This document shows, one piece after another, positions 28,764 to 39,621 of a stretch of DNA of 64,000 nucleotides (position 1 is the first letter of the stretch; the number at the start of each line of letters is the position of its first letter). The notes below the pieces were generated by a model, which was not told the origin of the DNA, searched no databases, and worked only from the letters and a program-made list of their open reading frames with translations. This DNA is from Sorghum bicolor (Eukaryota; Streptophyta; Magnoliopsida; Poales; Poaceae). The DNA lies in contig NC_012879.2 of the NCBI RefSeq assembly GCF_000003195.3, positions 27,927,180 through 27,991,179 on the forward strand, read 5' to 3'. The position numbers and the translations under genes are program-made.

Positions 28764-29729
28764 ATGGCCCCGGAACCGCCGGGCCCTCGTGTGTTCAGCA
28801 GAGCAATCCGCAGCACGCCGCTGCCCAGCCCGTTTCAACCCCCGACTAGCATTGCTAAATACAACGGCGAGACCAAGCCAGAGCTGTGGTTGGCGGACTT
28901 CCGGTTAGCCTGTCAGTTGGGAGGCACTCGAGGGGACGATCGAGCTATCATCCGACAGTTACCGCTTTTTCTCTCCGACACCGCCCGTAGATGGCTCGAG
29001 GAGCTCCCGGCCAACCAGATCCACGATTGGGTTGATTTGGTCAGAGTATTCGAGGGTAACTTCAAAGGGACCTACATACGGCCTGGCAACTCGTGGGACC
29101 TCAGCAAGTGCAAGCAGAAGTCAGGAGAAACTCTCCGAGAGTATGCTCGACGCTTCTCAAAGCAGCGCACCGAGCTGCCGCACATCCCAGACCACGACGT
29201 CATCCTAGCCTTTGTCTCGGGCACCACCAGCCGAGATTTGGTGTGGGAGTTAGGCCGAAATCACCCTCAGACCGTCGACGAGCTGATGGACGTAGTGGAA
29301 AACTACGCTGCAGGGGAGGAAGCTGTCGGTGCTTTCTTCAGCTGCGAAGGGGGCAAAGGCAAGTCGCCAGCCGATGACGATGAGGGCCCCAGTCGAGGAG
29401 CCAAGAAGAACAAGAAGAAGAAGAAAGCACAGCCGTTCCAATGGGAGGCCCTCGACGATGACCTCGTCGCCGCCATGGATCGTAAAAGACCTCGAGGCCC
29501 CCCTGAAGGAGCTATCTTTGACAAGATGCTGAAGGAGCCCTGCCCTTACCATATGGGAGGGGCGAACCACAAGCTCGAGGATTGCCGTATGCTGAAGAGG
29601 CATTTCGACGGCCTGGGGTTCAAGAAGGACGACCAGAAGAAAGAAAAGAGCAGCGACAAGGGGGACGACAAAGAAGACGAGGGTTTCCCGGCTGTCCATG
29701 ATTGCTACATGATTTACGACGGACCCTGA
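28764..29729 (+). CDS. gag capsid and nucleocapsid of element D
   Basis: 321 aa. Residues about 25-180 are a Tat-lineage Retrotrans_gag core with SIAKYNGETKPELWLADF, FLSDTARRWLEELP, WVDLVRVFEGNFKGTY and LREYARRFSKQRTELP. About 190-230 is Lys-rich (KKNKKKKKAQPF). Near 265-285 is CPYHMGGANHKLEDC, with Cys and His spaced roughly like a knuckle but one Cys short, as I recall from other Tat gags. The annotated first Met lies inside the continuing frame, so the true start may be upstream. It would package element RNA. Confidence 0.8.
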   Translation: MAPEPPGPRVFSRAIRSTPLPSPFQPPTSIAKYNGETKPELWLADFRLACQLGGTRGDDRAIIRQLPLFLSDTARRWLEELPANQIHDWVDLVRVFEGNFKGTYIRPGNSWDLSKCKQKSGETLREYARRFSKQRTELPHIPDHDVILAFVSGTTSRDLVWELGRNHPQTVDELMDVVENYAAGEEAVGAFFSCEGGKGKSPADDDEGPSRGAKKNKKKKKAQPFQWEALDDDLVAAMDRKRPRGPPEGAIFDKMLKEPCPYHMGGANHKLEDCRMLKRHFDGLGFKKDDQKKEKSSDKGDDKEDEGFPAVHDCYMIYDGP

Positions 29730-29830
29730 CGCAGCTGGCTGCAAGGCAGCGCAAGAGGGAGCGCCGTGAGGTCTTTGCGGCAAGGATGGCTGTACCCTAG
29801 TACCTTAACTGGTCGAGCACCCCCATCACC

Positions 29831-30463
29831 TTGAATCAAGACGACCATCCCGACAAAGTAGTCACCCCTAGCGTCTACCCACTCGTCGTCGACCCCATCA
29901 TCGTCAACGCCAGACTCTCGAAGGTACTGATGGATGGCGGCAGCAGCCTGAACATCATCTACCTCGAGACCCTCAACCTCCTCGACATCAAAAGTACGCA
30001 GCTCCAACCAAGCGCGGGCGGTTTCCATGGTGTCGTGCCTAGAAAGAAGGCGTTGCCGGTAGGTCAAATCGACCTACCGGTCTGTTTTGGCACGGCAGCC
30101 AATTTCAGAAAGAAGGTCCTCACCTTCGAGGTGGTGGGATTCCGAGGCACGTACCACGCCATCATTGGACGTCCGGGCTATGCCAAGTTTATGGCTGTCC
30201 CCAACTACACCTACCTAAAGCTGAAGATGCCCGGGCCCAAGGGGGTTATCACCGTCAGCTCCCCCTACGAGCACGAGTACGAATGCGACGTCGAGTGCGT
30301 CGAGTACGGGGAAGCTGTCGAGAACTCCACCGAGCTCGCCTCGAAGCTCGAGGCCCTGGCCGCAGAGGCTCTAGAGCCCAAGCGTCACACAGGCAGCTTC
30401 GAGCCGGCAGAAGGGAAAAGAAGATCCCACTCGACCCCAACGGCTCCGACGGCAAGGTGCTGA
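29831..30463 (+). CDS. Protease region of element D
   Basis: The retropepsin catalytic motif appears as MDGGSSLNIIY (D-G-G in place of D-T/S-G; codons at about 29932-29940), and the matching distal motif is AIIGRPGYAKFM. The domain covers residues about 10-130; beyond are Glu/Ala-rich linker and a basic tail. Frames shift between this ORF and the RT ORF, so the polyprotein is broken here. MDGGS is common in Tat elements and is not by itself a defect. Confidence 0.75.
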   Translation: MNQDDHPDKVVTPSVYPLVVDPIIVNARLSKVLMDGGSSLNIIYLETLNLLDIKSTQLQPSAGGFHGVVPRKKALPVGQIDLPVCFGTAANFRKKVLTFEVVGFRGTYHAIIGRPGYAKFMAVPNYTYLKLKMPGPKGVITVSSPYEHEYECDVECVEYGEAVENSTELASKLEALAAEALEPKRHTGSFEPAEGKRRSHSTPTAPTARC

Positions 30464-30498
30464 CGATCAGCGCCGACCTCGACCCCAAATAGGAAGCC

Positions 30499-31101
30499 TT
30501 GCTCGTCGACTTTCTCCATGCAAACGCCGACATGTTTGCATGGAGTCCCTCGGACATGCCAGGCATACCGAGGGAAGTCGCCGAGCACTCCTTGGAAATT
30601 CGAGCCGGTTCCAAGCCAGTGAAACAACGGTTGCGTCGCTTCGACGAGGAGAAACGCAAGATCATTGAGATCCACAAGCTTTTGACGGCCGGATACATCA
30701 AGGAGGTTCACCATCCCAACTGGTTAGCGAACCCTATACTAGTTATGAAAAAGAATGGGAAAATGAGGATGTGTGTCGATTATACAAGTTTAAATAAAGC
30801 ATGTCCGAAAGTTCCTTTTCCATTGCCACGTATCGATCAAATTGTTGATTCTACCGCGGGATGCGAAACCCTTTCTTTCCTTGATGCATACTCTGGTTAC
30901 CATCAAATAAAAATGAAAGAATCCGACCAGCTCGTGACGTCTTTCATTACGCCTTTCGGGATGTACTGTTATGTGACCATGCCATTTAGGCTTCGAAACG
31001 CTGGGGCGACATACCAGCGATGCATGCTCCATGTGTTTGGTAAACATATAGGATCGACGGTCGAGGCATATGTTGACAACATCGTCGTCAAGTCAAATTA
31101 A
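30499..31101 (+). pseudogene. Reverse transcriptase of element D (catalytic box mutated)
   Basis: RT fingers and palm: RMCVDYTSLNKACPKVPFP, FLDAYSGYHQIKMKESDQ, TPFGMYCYVTMPF. The polymerase box is YVDN (31069-31080) instead of YVDD, so the second catalytic Asp of the pair is Asn. FGL just before is FRL. The frame ends with TAA at 31099-31101 where relatives continue, and another stop (TAG at 30490-30492) precedes it. This RT should be inactive. Confidence 0.85.
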
Positions 31102-31191
31102 CGAGGGGATCTGATTCAGGACCTCGAGATTGCTTTCAGTTGCCTATGTGCCAACAAGATTAAGCTCAACCCCAAGAAGTGCGTCTTCGGC

Positions 31192-33162
31192 GTGCCCCGA
31201 GGCATGCTCTTGGGTTACATAGTTTCCCAACGCGGCATCGAGGCCAATCCTGAGAAAGTATCGGCCATCACGAGAATGGGGCCGATCCGAGACGCCAAGG
31301 GAGTACAAAAAGTCACGGGATGTTTGGCGGCGCTAAGTCGTTTTATCTCGAGGTTGGGAGAAAAAGCATTGCCACTGTATTGGCTCTTGAAAAAAGCCGA
31401 GCGTTTCTCTTGGACCCCCGAAGCCGAGGAAGCCCTCGATAACCTGAAGAAAACACTGACCTCTGCCCTGGTCCTGGTCCCACCTCAGCCCGCAGAGCCT
31501 CTGCTTCTGCACGTTGCCTCGACGACCCAGGTGGTCAGTGCGGCAGTGGTGGTCGAAAGGCAGGAAGAAGGGCATGCGCTGCCAGTCCAGAGGCCGGTCT
31601 ACTTCATCAGCGAGGTACTCTCAGAGACCAAGGCACGGTATCCGCAGATCCAGAAGCTAATCTATGTGGTGGTCCTCGCCCGACGCAAGCTACAACACTA
31701 CTTCCTCAGCCATCCTATCACGGTGGTCTCATCATTCCCCTTGGGTGAGATCATCCAAAGTCGGGAGGCCACGAGAAGAATCGCCAAATGGTCGGTCGAG
31801 CTCATGAGTGAGACCCTCACTTATGCGCCCCGTAAAGCTATCAAGTCTCAAGCTCTAGTTGATTTCGTCGCGGAATGGATGGACTCCCATCTCCCCCCGG
31901 CTCAAGTTCAAGCGGAGCTATGGACGATGTATTTCGACAGGTCTCTCATGAAGACGGGAGCTGGAGCGGGCCTGCTATTCATCTCGCCCCTAGGCGTTCA
32001 TATGAGGTATGTCATCAGAATACATTTCGCCTCATCCAACAATGTCACGGAGTACGAGGCCCTTGTCAACGGGCTGAAGATCGCCATCGAGCTAGGAGTT
32101 CGACGCCTCAACATTCGAGGCGACTCACAGCTCGTCATCGACCAAGTGATGAAGGCCTCCAACTGCCACGACCCAAAAATGGAGGCATACTGCAAGGAAG
32201 TACGTCGGCTCGAGGACAAGTTCCACGGCCTCGAGCTCGTCCACATCGCCCGACGCTACAACGAGGCGGCCGACGAACTCACCAAGATCGCCTCGACTCG
32301 AGGCACGGTCCCACCCGACGCGTTCTCGAGAGACTTGCACGAACCATCGGTCGACCTGGGCTCGAGGGCTGATGTCGAAACCACCACCCTCCAACAGACC
32401 GACGCCCTCGAGGCACTACTAGTGGCAGCAGAGGTGATGGAGGCGGAACAGCGACCCGGTCGACCGTTCGACTGGCGCACACCATTCCTCAACTGCCTGA
32501 TTCGATGCGAGCTACCAGAATACCAATCCGAGGCCCGCCGTATCGCTCGACGGGCCAAGTCGTACGTAACCTACGGCGAAAATAAGGAACTATATCGACG
32601 AAGCCTGACAGGAATCTTGCAGCGATGCATCACCATAGAAGAAGGTTCGAAAACTCCTCGAGGATCTACACTCGGGGGCTTGCGGCCACCACGCTGCTCC
32701 GAGGACCCTCGTGGGGAACGCTTTCCGACAAGGCTTCTACTGGCCAATGGCCATAGCCGACGCCATCGAGCTCGTACGCTCATGCTATATGGGTGCCAGG
32801 TTTATGCCAAGCAAACGCATCTTCCCGCTCACGCTCTCAAGATGATCCCCATCATGTGGCCATTCGCGGTGTGGGGTCTTGACCTCGTAGGGCCTCTCCA
32901 GAAAGCAGCAGGAGGATACACCCATCTGTTGGTAGCCATCGACAAATTCTCCAAATGGATCGAGGTTCGACCCATCACAAACATCCGCTCTGAGCAAGCC
33001 GTCCTTTTCTTCACCGACATCATCCATCGGTTTGGGATTCCCAACGTCATCATCACCGACAATGGCACTCAGTTCACCGGCAAAAAGTTCTTGGACTTCT
33101 GTGACCGGCATCACATCCGTGTGAACTGGTCCGCAGTGGCCCACCATCGAACTAACGGCTAG
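31192..33162 (+). pseudogene. RNase H, second RNase H and integrase N-part of element D
   Basis: After the RT thumb come the Ty3-type RNase H (about 31380-31780), then a second, archaeal-type RNase H (about 31910-32290; MYFDRS for the usual FDGS, TEYEALVNGL, RGDSQLVIDQV), an arrangement typical of the Tat lineage. The integrase zinc finger is scrambled between about 32645 and 32790 by two opposite frameshifts. The core is back in frame with D in GLDLVGP and D in ITDNGTQF, and the frame stops at TAG 33160-33162. Confidence 0.82.
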
Positions 33163-33717
33163 GTCGAGCGTGCCAACGACATGATATTGCAGGGGCTCCA
33201 ATCAAGAATCTACAACCGGTTGAAGAAATTCGGCAAGAAATGGGTCGAAGAGCTCTCTTCGGTCCTATGGAGCTTAAGGACGATGCCTAGCAGGGCCACG
33301 AAATACACCCCATGCTTCATGGTCTATGGCTCCGAGGCCGTGCTTCCAACAGACCTTGAGTATGGGTCCCCTCGACTCAAAGCCTACAACGAGCAGTCGA
33401 ATAAGGAGACTCGAGGGAACATGGTCGACCAGCTCGAGGAAGCTCGAGACATGGCCCTCCTCAACTCCGCTGGATACCAGCAGAAGCTTCGATTCTACCA
33501 CGACAAGCACGTGCGCAAAAGGGATCTGAACATGGGCGATCTTGTCCTATGGTGGCGGCAAAGCAACCAAGGGCGCCACAAGCTGACTCCGCCCTGGGAG
33601 GGCCCATACGTGGTGGCCGAGGTCCTGAAGCCAGGGACATACAAGCTCGCGGACGAAAAAGGGGCAGTCTTCACCAACGCGTGGAACATCGAACAGCTAC
33701 GTCGATTCTACCCCTAG
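33163..33717 (+). pseudogene. Integrase C-terminal part of element D
   Basis: It continues the same frame after the TAG at 33160-33162: the catalytic Glu lies in VERANDMIL, followed by the typical YGSEAVLPTDLEYG, LRFYHDKHVRKRDLNMGDLVL and EGPYVVAEVLKPGTYKL sections. It stops at 33715-33717. No chromodomain is present. Confidence 0.8.
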
Positions 33718-34231
33718 AGTTTAAAAGCTTTATGTTCTCATGTACATTCTGTACCAAGACCTTATGAATGAATGCATGAATGAATGAGATCTTTCCCTCG
33801 AGAAATGTACTTTTTCATTGGTCAAAATCTCGACGTTAGAAGGGAGTACCAACTATGACCCGTCATAGTTGATACCCCCTCGGGGGCTAGCAGGGGGGAC
33901 CCCCCCAAGTTCCTAAAAACCGAACGATTTCTTCCTATTAGTATGCCTCACACGGTCGAGTAGCAAAGGCACCTCGAGCCCCTTAAGGGCCGAGAGATGA
34001 CGAGCCTGAGAACACCTACGCCCCCGGGCTACGGTAACTCTACTCACTCCCTCACCCTCAAGGCAATCAAGGTCTCCTTAACCAAAAACCAAACGAGGAA
34101 GCAAAGGAATTCCAAGCACAAAAATTAGCAGATATTTTAGAGATCTTATAAACCACTCAAAGGCATAACATTTCCTTAAGATAAAAAGTACTGTACAAGG
34201 GGTCTCAGCTCCCAGAATAGACTCGCAGGCC
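33718..34231 (+). other. Spacer between pol and the antisense gene of D, with palindrome and PPT-like tract
   Basis: Non-coding. At 33851-33870, AACTATGAC and GTCATAGTT form a perfect 9-bp inverted repeat with a 2-nt centre. Nine bases on, CTCGGGGGCTA (33879-33889) equals the tract before the 3' LTR (39566-39576 and, in E, 56909-56919). A second G run follows. E lost the equivalent of this spacer. Confidence 0.5.
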
Positions 34232-37200
34232 TTAGTCTATGTCTTGGCCCTCACCACCATCGTCCGCGCCCGAGCTAGTCTCGGGAGGAAGCACTTCCGG
34301 CTCGAACAGCTTCGCCAGCCTTTCCCCAGGGGCCTCCGCGTCATCGATCAAGGCGTGGAGCCTCTCCTCGTTCTCTGCGTCGGTCTTGGAGATGTCGGTG
34401 ACGAAGCCGTGGGACACCACCTCCATGTCATAGGAAAAGCCTGAGCAGACAACCGGCATTGCCCGCTTCACCCCGGTATGAAGAGCGTCCCGCACTCGAT
34501 CCCTCAGCGTCGCGCCTAGGTAGCACAACTGATTGACCAGCGCATCGCCTCGAGCCTCCTCCTTTGACTCATCTGCAGGCTCGAGCTCCCACGAGGCCGA
34601 GAGGTCGTTTATCGCGGTCCTTAATCGACCGTTCAATGCGACCTCCCCCTCGAGCCGATCCTTGGTGGAGCGGGCCTCGACCTGAGCAGCCAGAAGCTCG
34701 TCCTTAAGCCCTGTGGAGACCGATGCATGAAAATTAGAAGACACCAAAAAATACCTTGCTAAAAGAAGTATAAAGGAGCCTACCGCGAGTCTTCTCCTCC
34801 GGAGGAGTGTTTTGACCAACCAAATCGGTGTTGGCCCTCTCGACCTCCCTGTGAGAGCGGGCCAGGTCGGTGTTGGTGACCCGCAAGTCCTCGATCGCCT
34901 TGCCCGCCTGCGCGATAGCTCCCTCCTTCTCTAGCAGCGCTCTCTTTAGACGATCAACGTCATCAGAGAGGCTGCGAGATCGAGCCCGTTCCGCGTCGGG
35001 ATCCTCAAGGGCCTTCTTCTTGGCCCCTATGTGGCGCTCCGAGCAATCTCGCCCTTCACGCACTCCACCTTCATCTCTTGGAAGGCCTCTCGGGCAGAGG
35101 TGAGGTCAGCCTTGATAAGGACCTTTTCCTTGTCAAGATCGGTGGCTGCATCCTTATAGAATACGGCCTCTTCCTGGGCCTTGGATGCAGTCTCCTCGAC
35201 CGTCATGGTCCGCTCCCTCAGCTGCGTGGCCTCTTCCACAGCCTTCCTCGAGGTCTCCCGAGCTTCGGCCAGAGCAGCCTCCCTCTCCTTTTTCTCCTCC
35301 TCGAGCGCCAAAAGCTCTTTGTAGGCCTTGAGGAGCTTCTCCTACGACTTGAGGAGTTGGTCCTTGAGAAGAGGGAGTTGCTCCTAGCCGCCCTTCGTCG
35401 CATGGATAAAACTCGACTTTATGCGGGAGGTCTCTTTCAGATCCTGCGAGCCAGCAGTTGAACAGTAAGAATACAAAACCAAACATCCTATGGTAATTAA
35501 GGTCCAAAGACACTTACAAAATAAGCTAGACCGAGCCCACTGTTGACGATGTCTGATAGGAGCCCCACCACGTGCTTCATCCAGAGGCAAAGCTCCTCGA
35601 GATGCTCCCACTTTTCGGCCTCTTTCCGATCATCCATAAATATATTAGGCTCGGATGGGTCGGTGGAGGCCCGAATGCGGATCCGACCGGGGCCCCAGTT
35701 CTCCATCTCCTCCTCTGTGCGTGCCTTCACGCCTCGGATGAGCTCTTGGACAGTCCCGGATGAGCGACCCCCATGATGCAAAAATAGGTCAATGAGAGAG
35801 GGGAATCGCCCGTCGTCATCCACTGTCCTCCAGGTCCCAGTCTCACTGGCGCTACCATCGCCCGACGTCCTGGCTTCGTCCTCCCTGGCGGCGTTGGTGT
35901 CCTCCCACGGTCGTCGTTCACGGAGAAATCCAGGAGCAATCCCCTCGATGCCGTAGATCGTGCCCTTGATCTCAAACTGAGGGTCCACCGGGGTGCGCAT
36001 CATGCAAGCGAGCGCCACCACGCCATCCGCCCGCCCTGGCTCAGCCGGGATAGAAGCGGGCGCTCCCGGACGGAGCCACGCTGGGGTCAGCGGACCATAG
36101 ACCGGCAGACCCCCCTCCCCGGTCTTAGGCCCCTGTGGCGACGGCGGCACTGGCTGGGGCGGGCTGCGGGGCGGTGGCTCGAGCAGTTCTTCTAACTGCT
36201 GACTCTTTTGCTGCTGTTGCCTCTGGAGCTCCTGCAGCTCCTGCTGCCGGTCCTTCTCTAGTAGCTCCTCAAGCTGGACCCCTTGCTGCCACCGCCTCTC
36301 CTCTCCTTCTTCTCCTTCCTGCTGCGGCTGTTGCTGCCCCTCCTGCAGCTGTTGCTGTGTCTCCCGCTCGCGCTCTTCCTCTTCCTTCTTCCTCTTCTCC
36401 TCGACGGAGTGGAGCCTGATGGGCCAAGGCGTCCGCTTCGCGACAGGGGAAGCCTCGACCTCCTCGTCCATGGAGCGGGCGTCCTTCAAAAGCCTGTCAC
36501 TGCCAGACACGTCACCTATAGTGATAGGATCCCCCTCGACCCCAGATCGGGGAGGCTCGGGGGCTCCCTCCTGCTCTTGAGGACGAGGTGCCTCGACCCG
36601 CTTCGGCGACAGCAGGGTGGACTCCCCCACCAATGGACGAGGCAGGGCGCTCTCGACACCCGTCGATGGCCGAGGATCGGAGGGGCCTATAAGCGCTCGA
36701 AAGCAAAAGTCAGTCGCCATGATGATCGACATAAGGGTAACACGACTCCCATAATATCGGGAATGAACCGCTAACCTGAGTCTTTGGAGGCCGCTCCCAC
36801 CTTAAGCTTCTTGGCCATCGAGGGCTAGGCCTGTTCGAGCGGCCGCTTCAACCTGAGGAAAGAGGAATAAGCGTAAGAGAAGCCATTACCCGAGAAAATG
36901 CAAAGACATCGGAAGGTAAGAATCATGACGTCGAAGATCTTACCCCACAGGAAGAGCGACCCGCCTACCAGAGCCTCGACCAGCAGGTCTTGAGCCACGC
37001 CGCGTCGAGGATCCAGGCCCCTCACGAACGGGCGCAAGTCTCGGCTCGGCGTCTCCCGCCTGGCCAGCGCCTGGACTAGTACTCCCATGACCCATTTTGC
37101 CCTTACTCGAGGCCGCGGCGCGGCCACGGGTCAGCGGCCCCATCGCCAGAGACTTAACCCGGTGGCCCGCCTTAGATGCGGGAGGAGGTTGGGGGCGGGG

Positions 37201-38640
37201 GACGGTCCGACCTTGCGCAAGCGCTGGGGGGTGTCAGCGCGAGAGCGGCACGGAGATGACTCCCTCTGTTGACTCTCACGAGGCCCGCTTGGCGTCCCCT
37301 TTGGGACTCCCGTCCGCGGGACGTCGACGCCGATCTGAGGCGGGCCCTCGAGGATCCTGTCGAGACGGGACGCCATCCCCTCGGAGTCATCACTGTCGTC
37401 GTCACCATCGGCACCATCGTCCTCATCGGGGGATTCTTCCTCAGGCTCCCCCCTCTGCCTGGACTTCGCTCGACGAGTCTCCAACGCTTGTCGCGTGAGA
37501 TTTTTCTTCTTTTCCTTCCTCTTTTCCAAGTCCTTTGTGGACTTCAGCTTCTCTGTGGACTCACGCCTCTTGTCGCGATCCACGTCATCTTCCTTCACCG
37601 GAGGCTTCGAGGATCGAGCGTCGATTGATCCCTGCACGAGCAAAGATAAGTCTTAAAGAAGGTCGAAGAAAATCGAGAATCGGAACCATAAATAGGAAAA
37701 GGACTTACCAGGTCAATCGACCCCTGATCGGGCCTCATAGGGAAGCCGTTGACGTGCTCAGGCTGAAAGTCGCCTACAACGGCCGCCCTGACTCTGGCGG
37801 CGACCTCATCGTTCGCAGGCGCTTCATTAGACATCCGGCAAGCCTCGAGAACGCGAGACGAGACGCCAGGGCCCATTTCGTCCATCCTCAATAGCTGAGA
37901 CATCAACGGGAGCACTCGTCGGTGATGTACGGCGGAAAGGATGAGCGCGGCCGTCAGGCCCTCCTCATGTAGCTTCTTTAGGGCGTCGAGGATGGGGTCG
38001 AGCCGCGGTTGGTGGGCCTAGACAACACCGTACCTCCAGTGGTCCGGGCGCTCTGAGATCAAGCGCCCGGTGTAGGCAGGGAGGAGGTCATCGTCATTCC
38101 GCAGGTAGAACCATTGGGAGTCCCACCCGGCGTGGTTCGACGTCAACCCCACCGGGATGTACTCACGCGATTTCTCCGCCTTGCCAGTCTTCAGCACCAG
38201 GTTGAGGCACCCGGCCCGCACCGGCTTCCTCACCCCTGTGGTTCCACTTGGGGCATGGAAGAGCTCACCCCAGTACAAGTGGAACCATAGGTCCCAGTGT
38301 GGCATCATCCCGAGGTAGCCCTCACACACCGTGGCAAAAACCGCCGCGGCGGTGATGGCATTCGGTGAAAAATGCTAGAGCTCCACCCCGTAGTGGTGGC
38401 AGAGCGCCCGCATGAAACGACTCGGAGGGGAGCCCAGGCCGTGGCGGTGGAACTTGGCGAAGGAGACCACGTAGCCCTTGGGCGGCCTTGGCTCCGGTGG
38501 TCCGCCGCCGGCGCGATCCACTCTGGCCTCGACGACGAAACGTGGGGATGTAGGAGCCCCTCCCTCTCGAGCTCCAACAGCCGGCACTCCGTCATCGATG
38601 ACGGGCGCCAGTCATCGGCGGCGATGAGTCTCACCGGCAT
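34232..38640 (-). pseudogene. Antisense multi-exon gene of element D (Transposase_28-like, coiled coil)
   Basis: The gene runs against D's own transcription. Six exons are separated by GT-AG introns at 37632-37708, 36853-36943, 36687-36775, 35444-35517 and 34711-34783. Exon 1 (ATG at 38640) encodes a domain resembling 'putative gypsy type transposon' (Pfam Transposase_28), with FMRALCHHYG and YLGMMPHWDLWFHLYWGELF. Later exons encode an acidic/basic linker, a Gln/Glu-rich stretch, a conserved block (VVALACMMRTPVDP; EKWEHLEELCLWMKHVVGLL) and a long coiled coil (exons 5-6). The same exons and introns are found in E. Here exon 1 has a frameshift near 38500 and two TAGs, and frame changes occur in exon 2, so this copy is dead. 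Such antisense ORFs are known in Tat elements; the function is not. Confidence 0.72.
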
Positions 38641-38768
38641 CTTGAGGAGGAAGAAGAATGACTGAGCTACTGCTCGAGGGTGCGCGCGCGTGAGACGGCA
38701 GGGAGGCCGAGGCAAGAGCAAAGGTGGAAGGTGGAATACGGAAGGAGTAACGATCAGGAGACCTAGGG

Positions 38769-38778
38769 ATATTTATAG
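38769..38778 (-). promoter_or_regulatory. TATA box of the antisense gene, element D
   Basis: On the minus strand CTATAAATATCCC lies about 130 bp upstream of the ATG at 38640. An equivalent CTATAAATATCCC is at 56127-56136 in E, inside otherwise diverged sequence, which supports a promoter dedicated to this gene. Confidence 0.6.
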
Positions 38779-38789
38779 ACGGCTGGCCA

Positions 38790-39577
38790 CCAACGGACAG
38801 ATCCGACAAATACGGTAACTCCCCTGATAAATGCGCCGCATAACGGTCCTTATCTCTCGCACAGACGGGACGCTATGAATCCCGCACCGGTACAGTGCCG
38901 CAACGACTCCTGCCTAAAAAGGCGCGCCCAACGGGCAAAAAGGCGAACCGCCGCGATCCTTTCCTTCCCCTGTAAGCCAAGGTACGTACTCATGATAATG
39001 AGAATCTCGAGAGGTCGCAGGCTGACCCACCGAATAGGTTCGACAGCCGATCTCGAGTACCCGAGTCAGGGATGCCCAGCGAGCGGTCGAAAAACGAGGC
39101 CAGCCTCGAGGACTCGCTGGGGATGTCCAAGGCGAGGACGAGACGGTCGAGAGGAATCCCCTCGAGGGGAGACATCGAGCCGCTGGACTCTATCGAACGA
39201 GACTAGTAACCCCGACCACGTCGACCCCGCTTTATGGGAACGCCTCCGGGCTACAGGTGACCCCCTCGAACGGGGCACAGGTTCTCACTTGGATTACCCG
39301 CTAGGAGCTCAATCTGGGGTAGCTGGTGCTCGCTCCACCGGGAGTATGTCGCAACCCTGACGTGAAACCAACTAATCAAAGCCTCTAGCCCACCTTCCGC
39401 AACGAACATCAAGAGCGCTTCCGCAGATTGGGCAACATAACCCTCGAAGGAGTCAAAACTCCTCCAAGGGCTCAAGGGCTACCCCCGCAGGGTCGCTCGC
39501 GCGCCCCCACGGAATCTCGACCAATAAGAAGAGCCTCTACTAGAGCGCAAGCGCTCGAATAAAGACTCGGGGGCTAC
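38790..39577 (+). other. Pre-LTR non-coding region and polypurine tract of element D
   Basis: GC-rich sequence without a credible gene, shared with 56141-56920 of E. It ends in the polypurine tract ACTCGGGGGCTACTA (about 39565-39577). A degenerate extra copy of the tract (GGGCTCAAGGGCTAC) lies near 39470; in E that copy is intact (CTCGGGGGCTAC, 56814-56825). Confidence 0.55.
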
Positions 39578-39621
39578 TATCGAGGGTATCAGTAAGGGGT
39601 ACCCTAACTGAAGCACATGAC
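39578..39621 (+). repeat. First 44 bp of the 3' LTR of element D
   Basis: TATCGAGGGTATCAG... matches the start of the 5' LTR (16938) but the TG terminus is TA. It is cut by element C; ATGAC at 39617-39621 is the expected duplicated target (compare CACATGACGAGAG in the 5' LTR). The remainder of this LTR is not in the window. Confidence 0.8.

Larger units (their letters stand above)
16938..39621 (+). mobile_element. Element D: Tat-lineage LTR retrotransposon, broken by nested insertions
   Basis: 5' LTR 16938-17975 plus 27286-27292 (split by element B), primer site 27294-27312, gag 27351-29729, protease, RT, RNase H, a second RNase H and integrase to 33717, a multi-exon gene in antisense (34232-38640), a polypurine tract at 39566-39577 and the first 44 bp of the 3' LTR (39578-39621), where element C is inserted. 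Gag and pol match the Tat lineage (LNKACP, FLDAYSGYHQI, extra RNase H). Several stops, frameshifts and a YVDN box show that it is dead. Confidence 0.88.

Noticed and set aside
28157..28838. Many overlapping ORFs on both strands in D gag
   Set aside because: GC-rich, stop-poor sequence gives long ORFs in all frames. Only 28764-29729 shows gag motifs.
36135..36419. Plus-strand Ala/Leu-rich ORFs opposite the antisense gene (36135-36419, 36283-36774, 53195-53740)
   Set aside because: They are the reverse reading of the Gln/Glu-rich exon 4; composition and lack of splice logic mark them as shadows.
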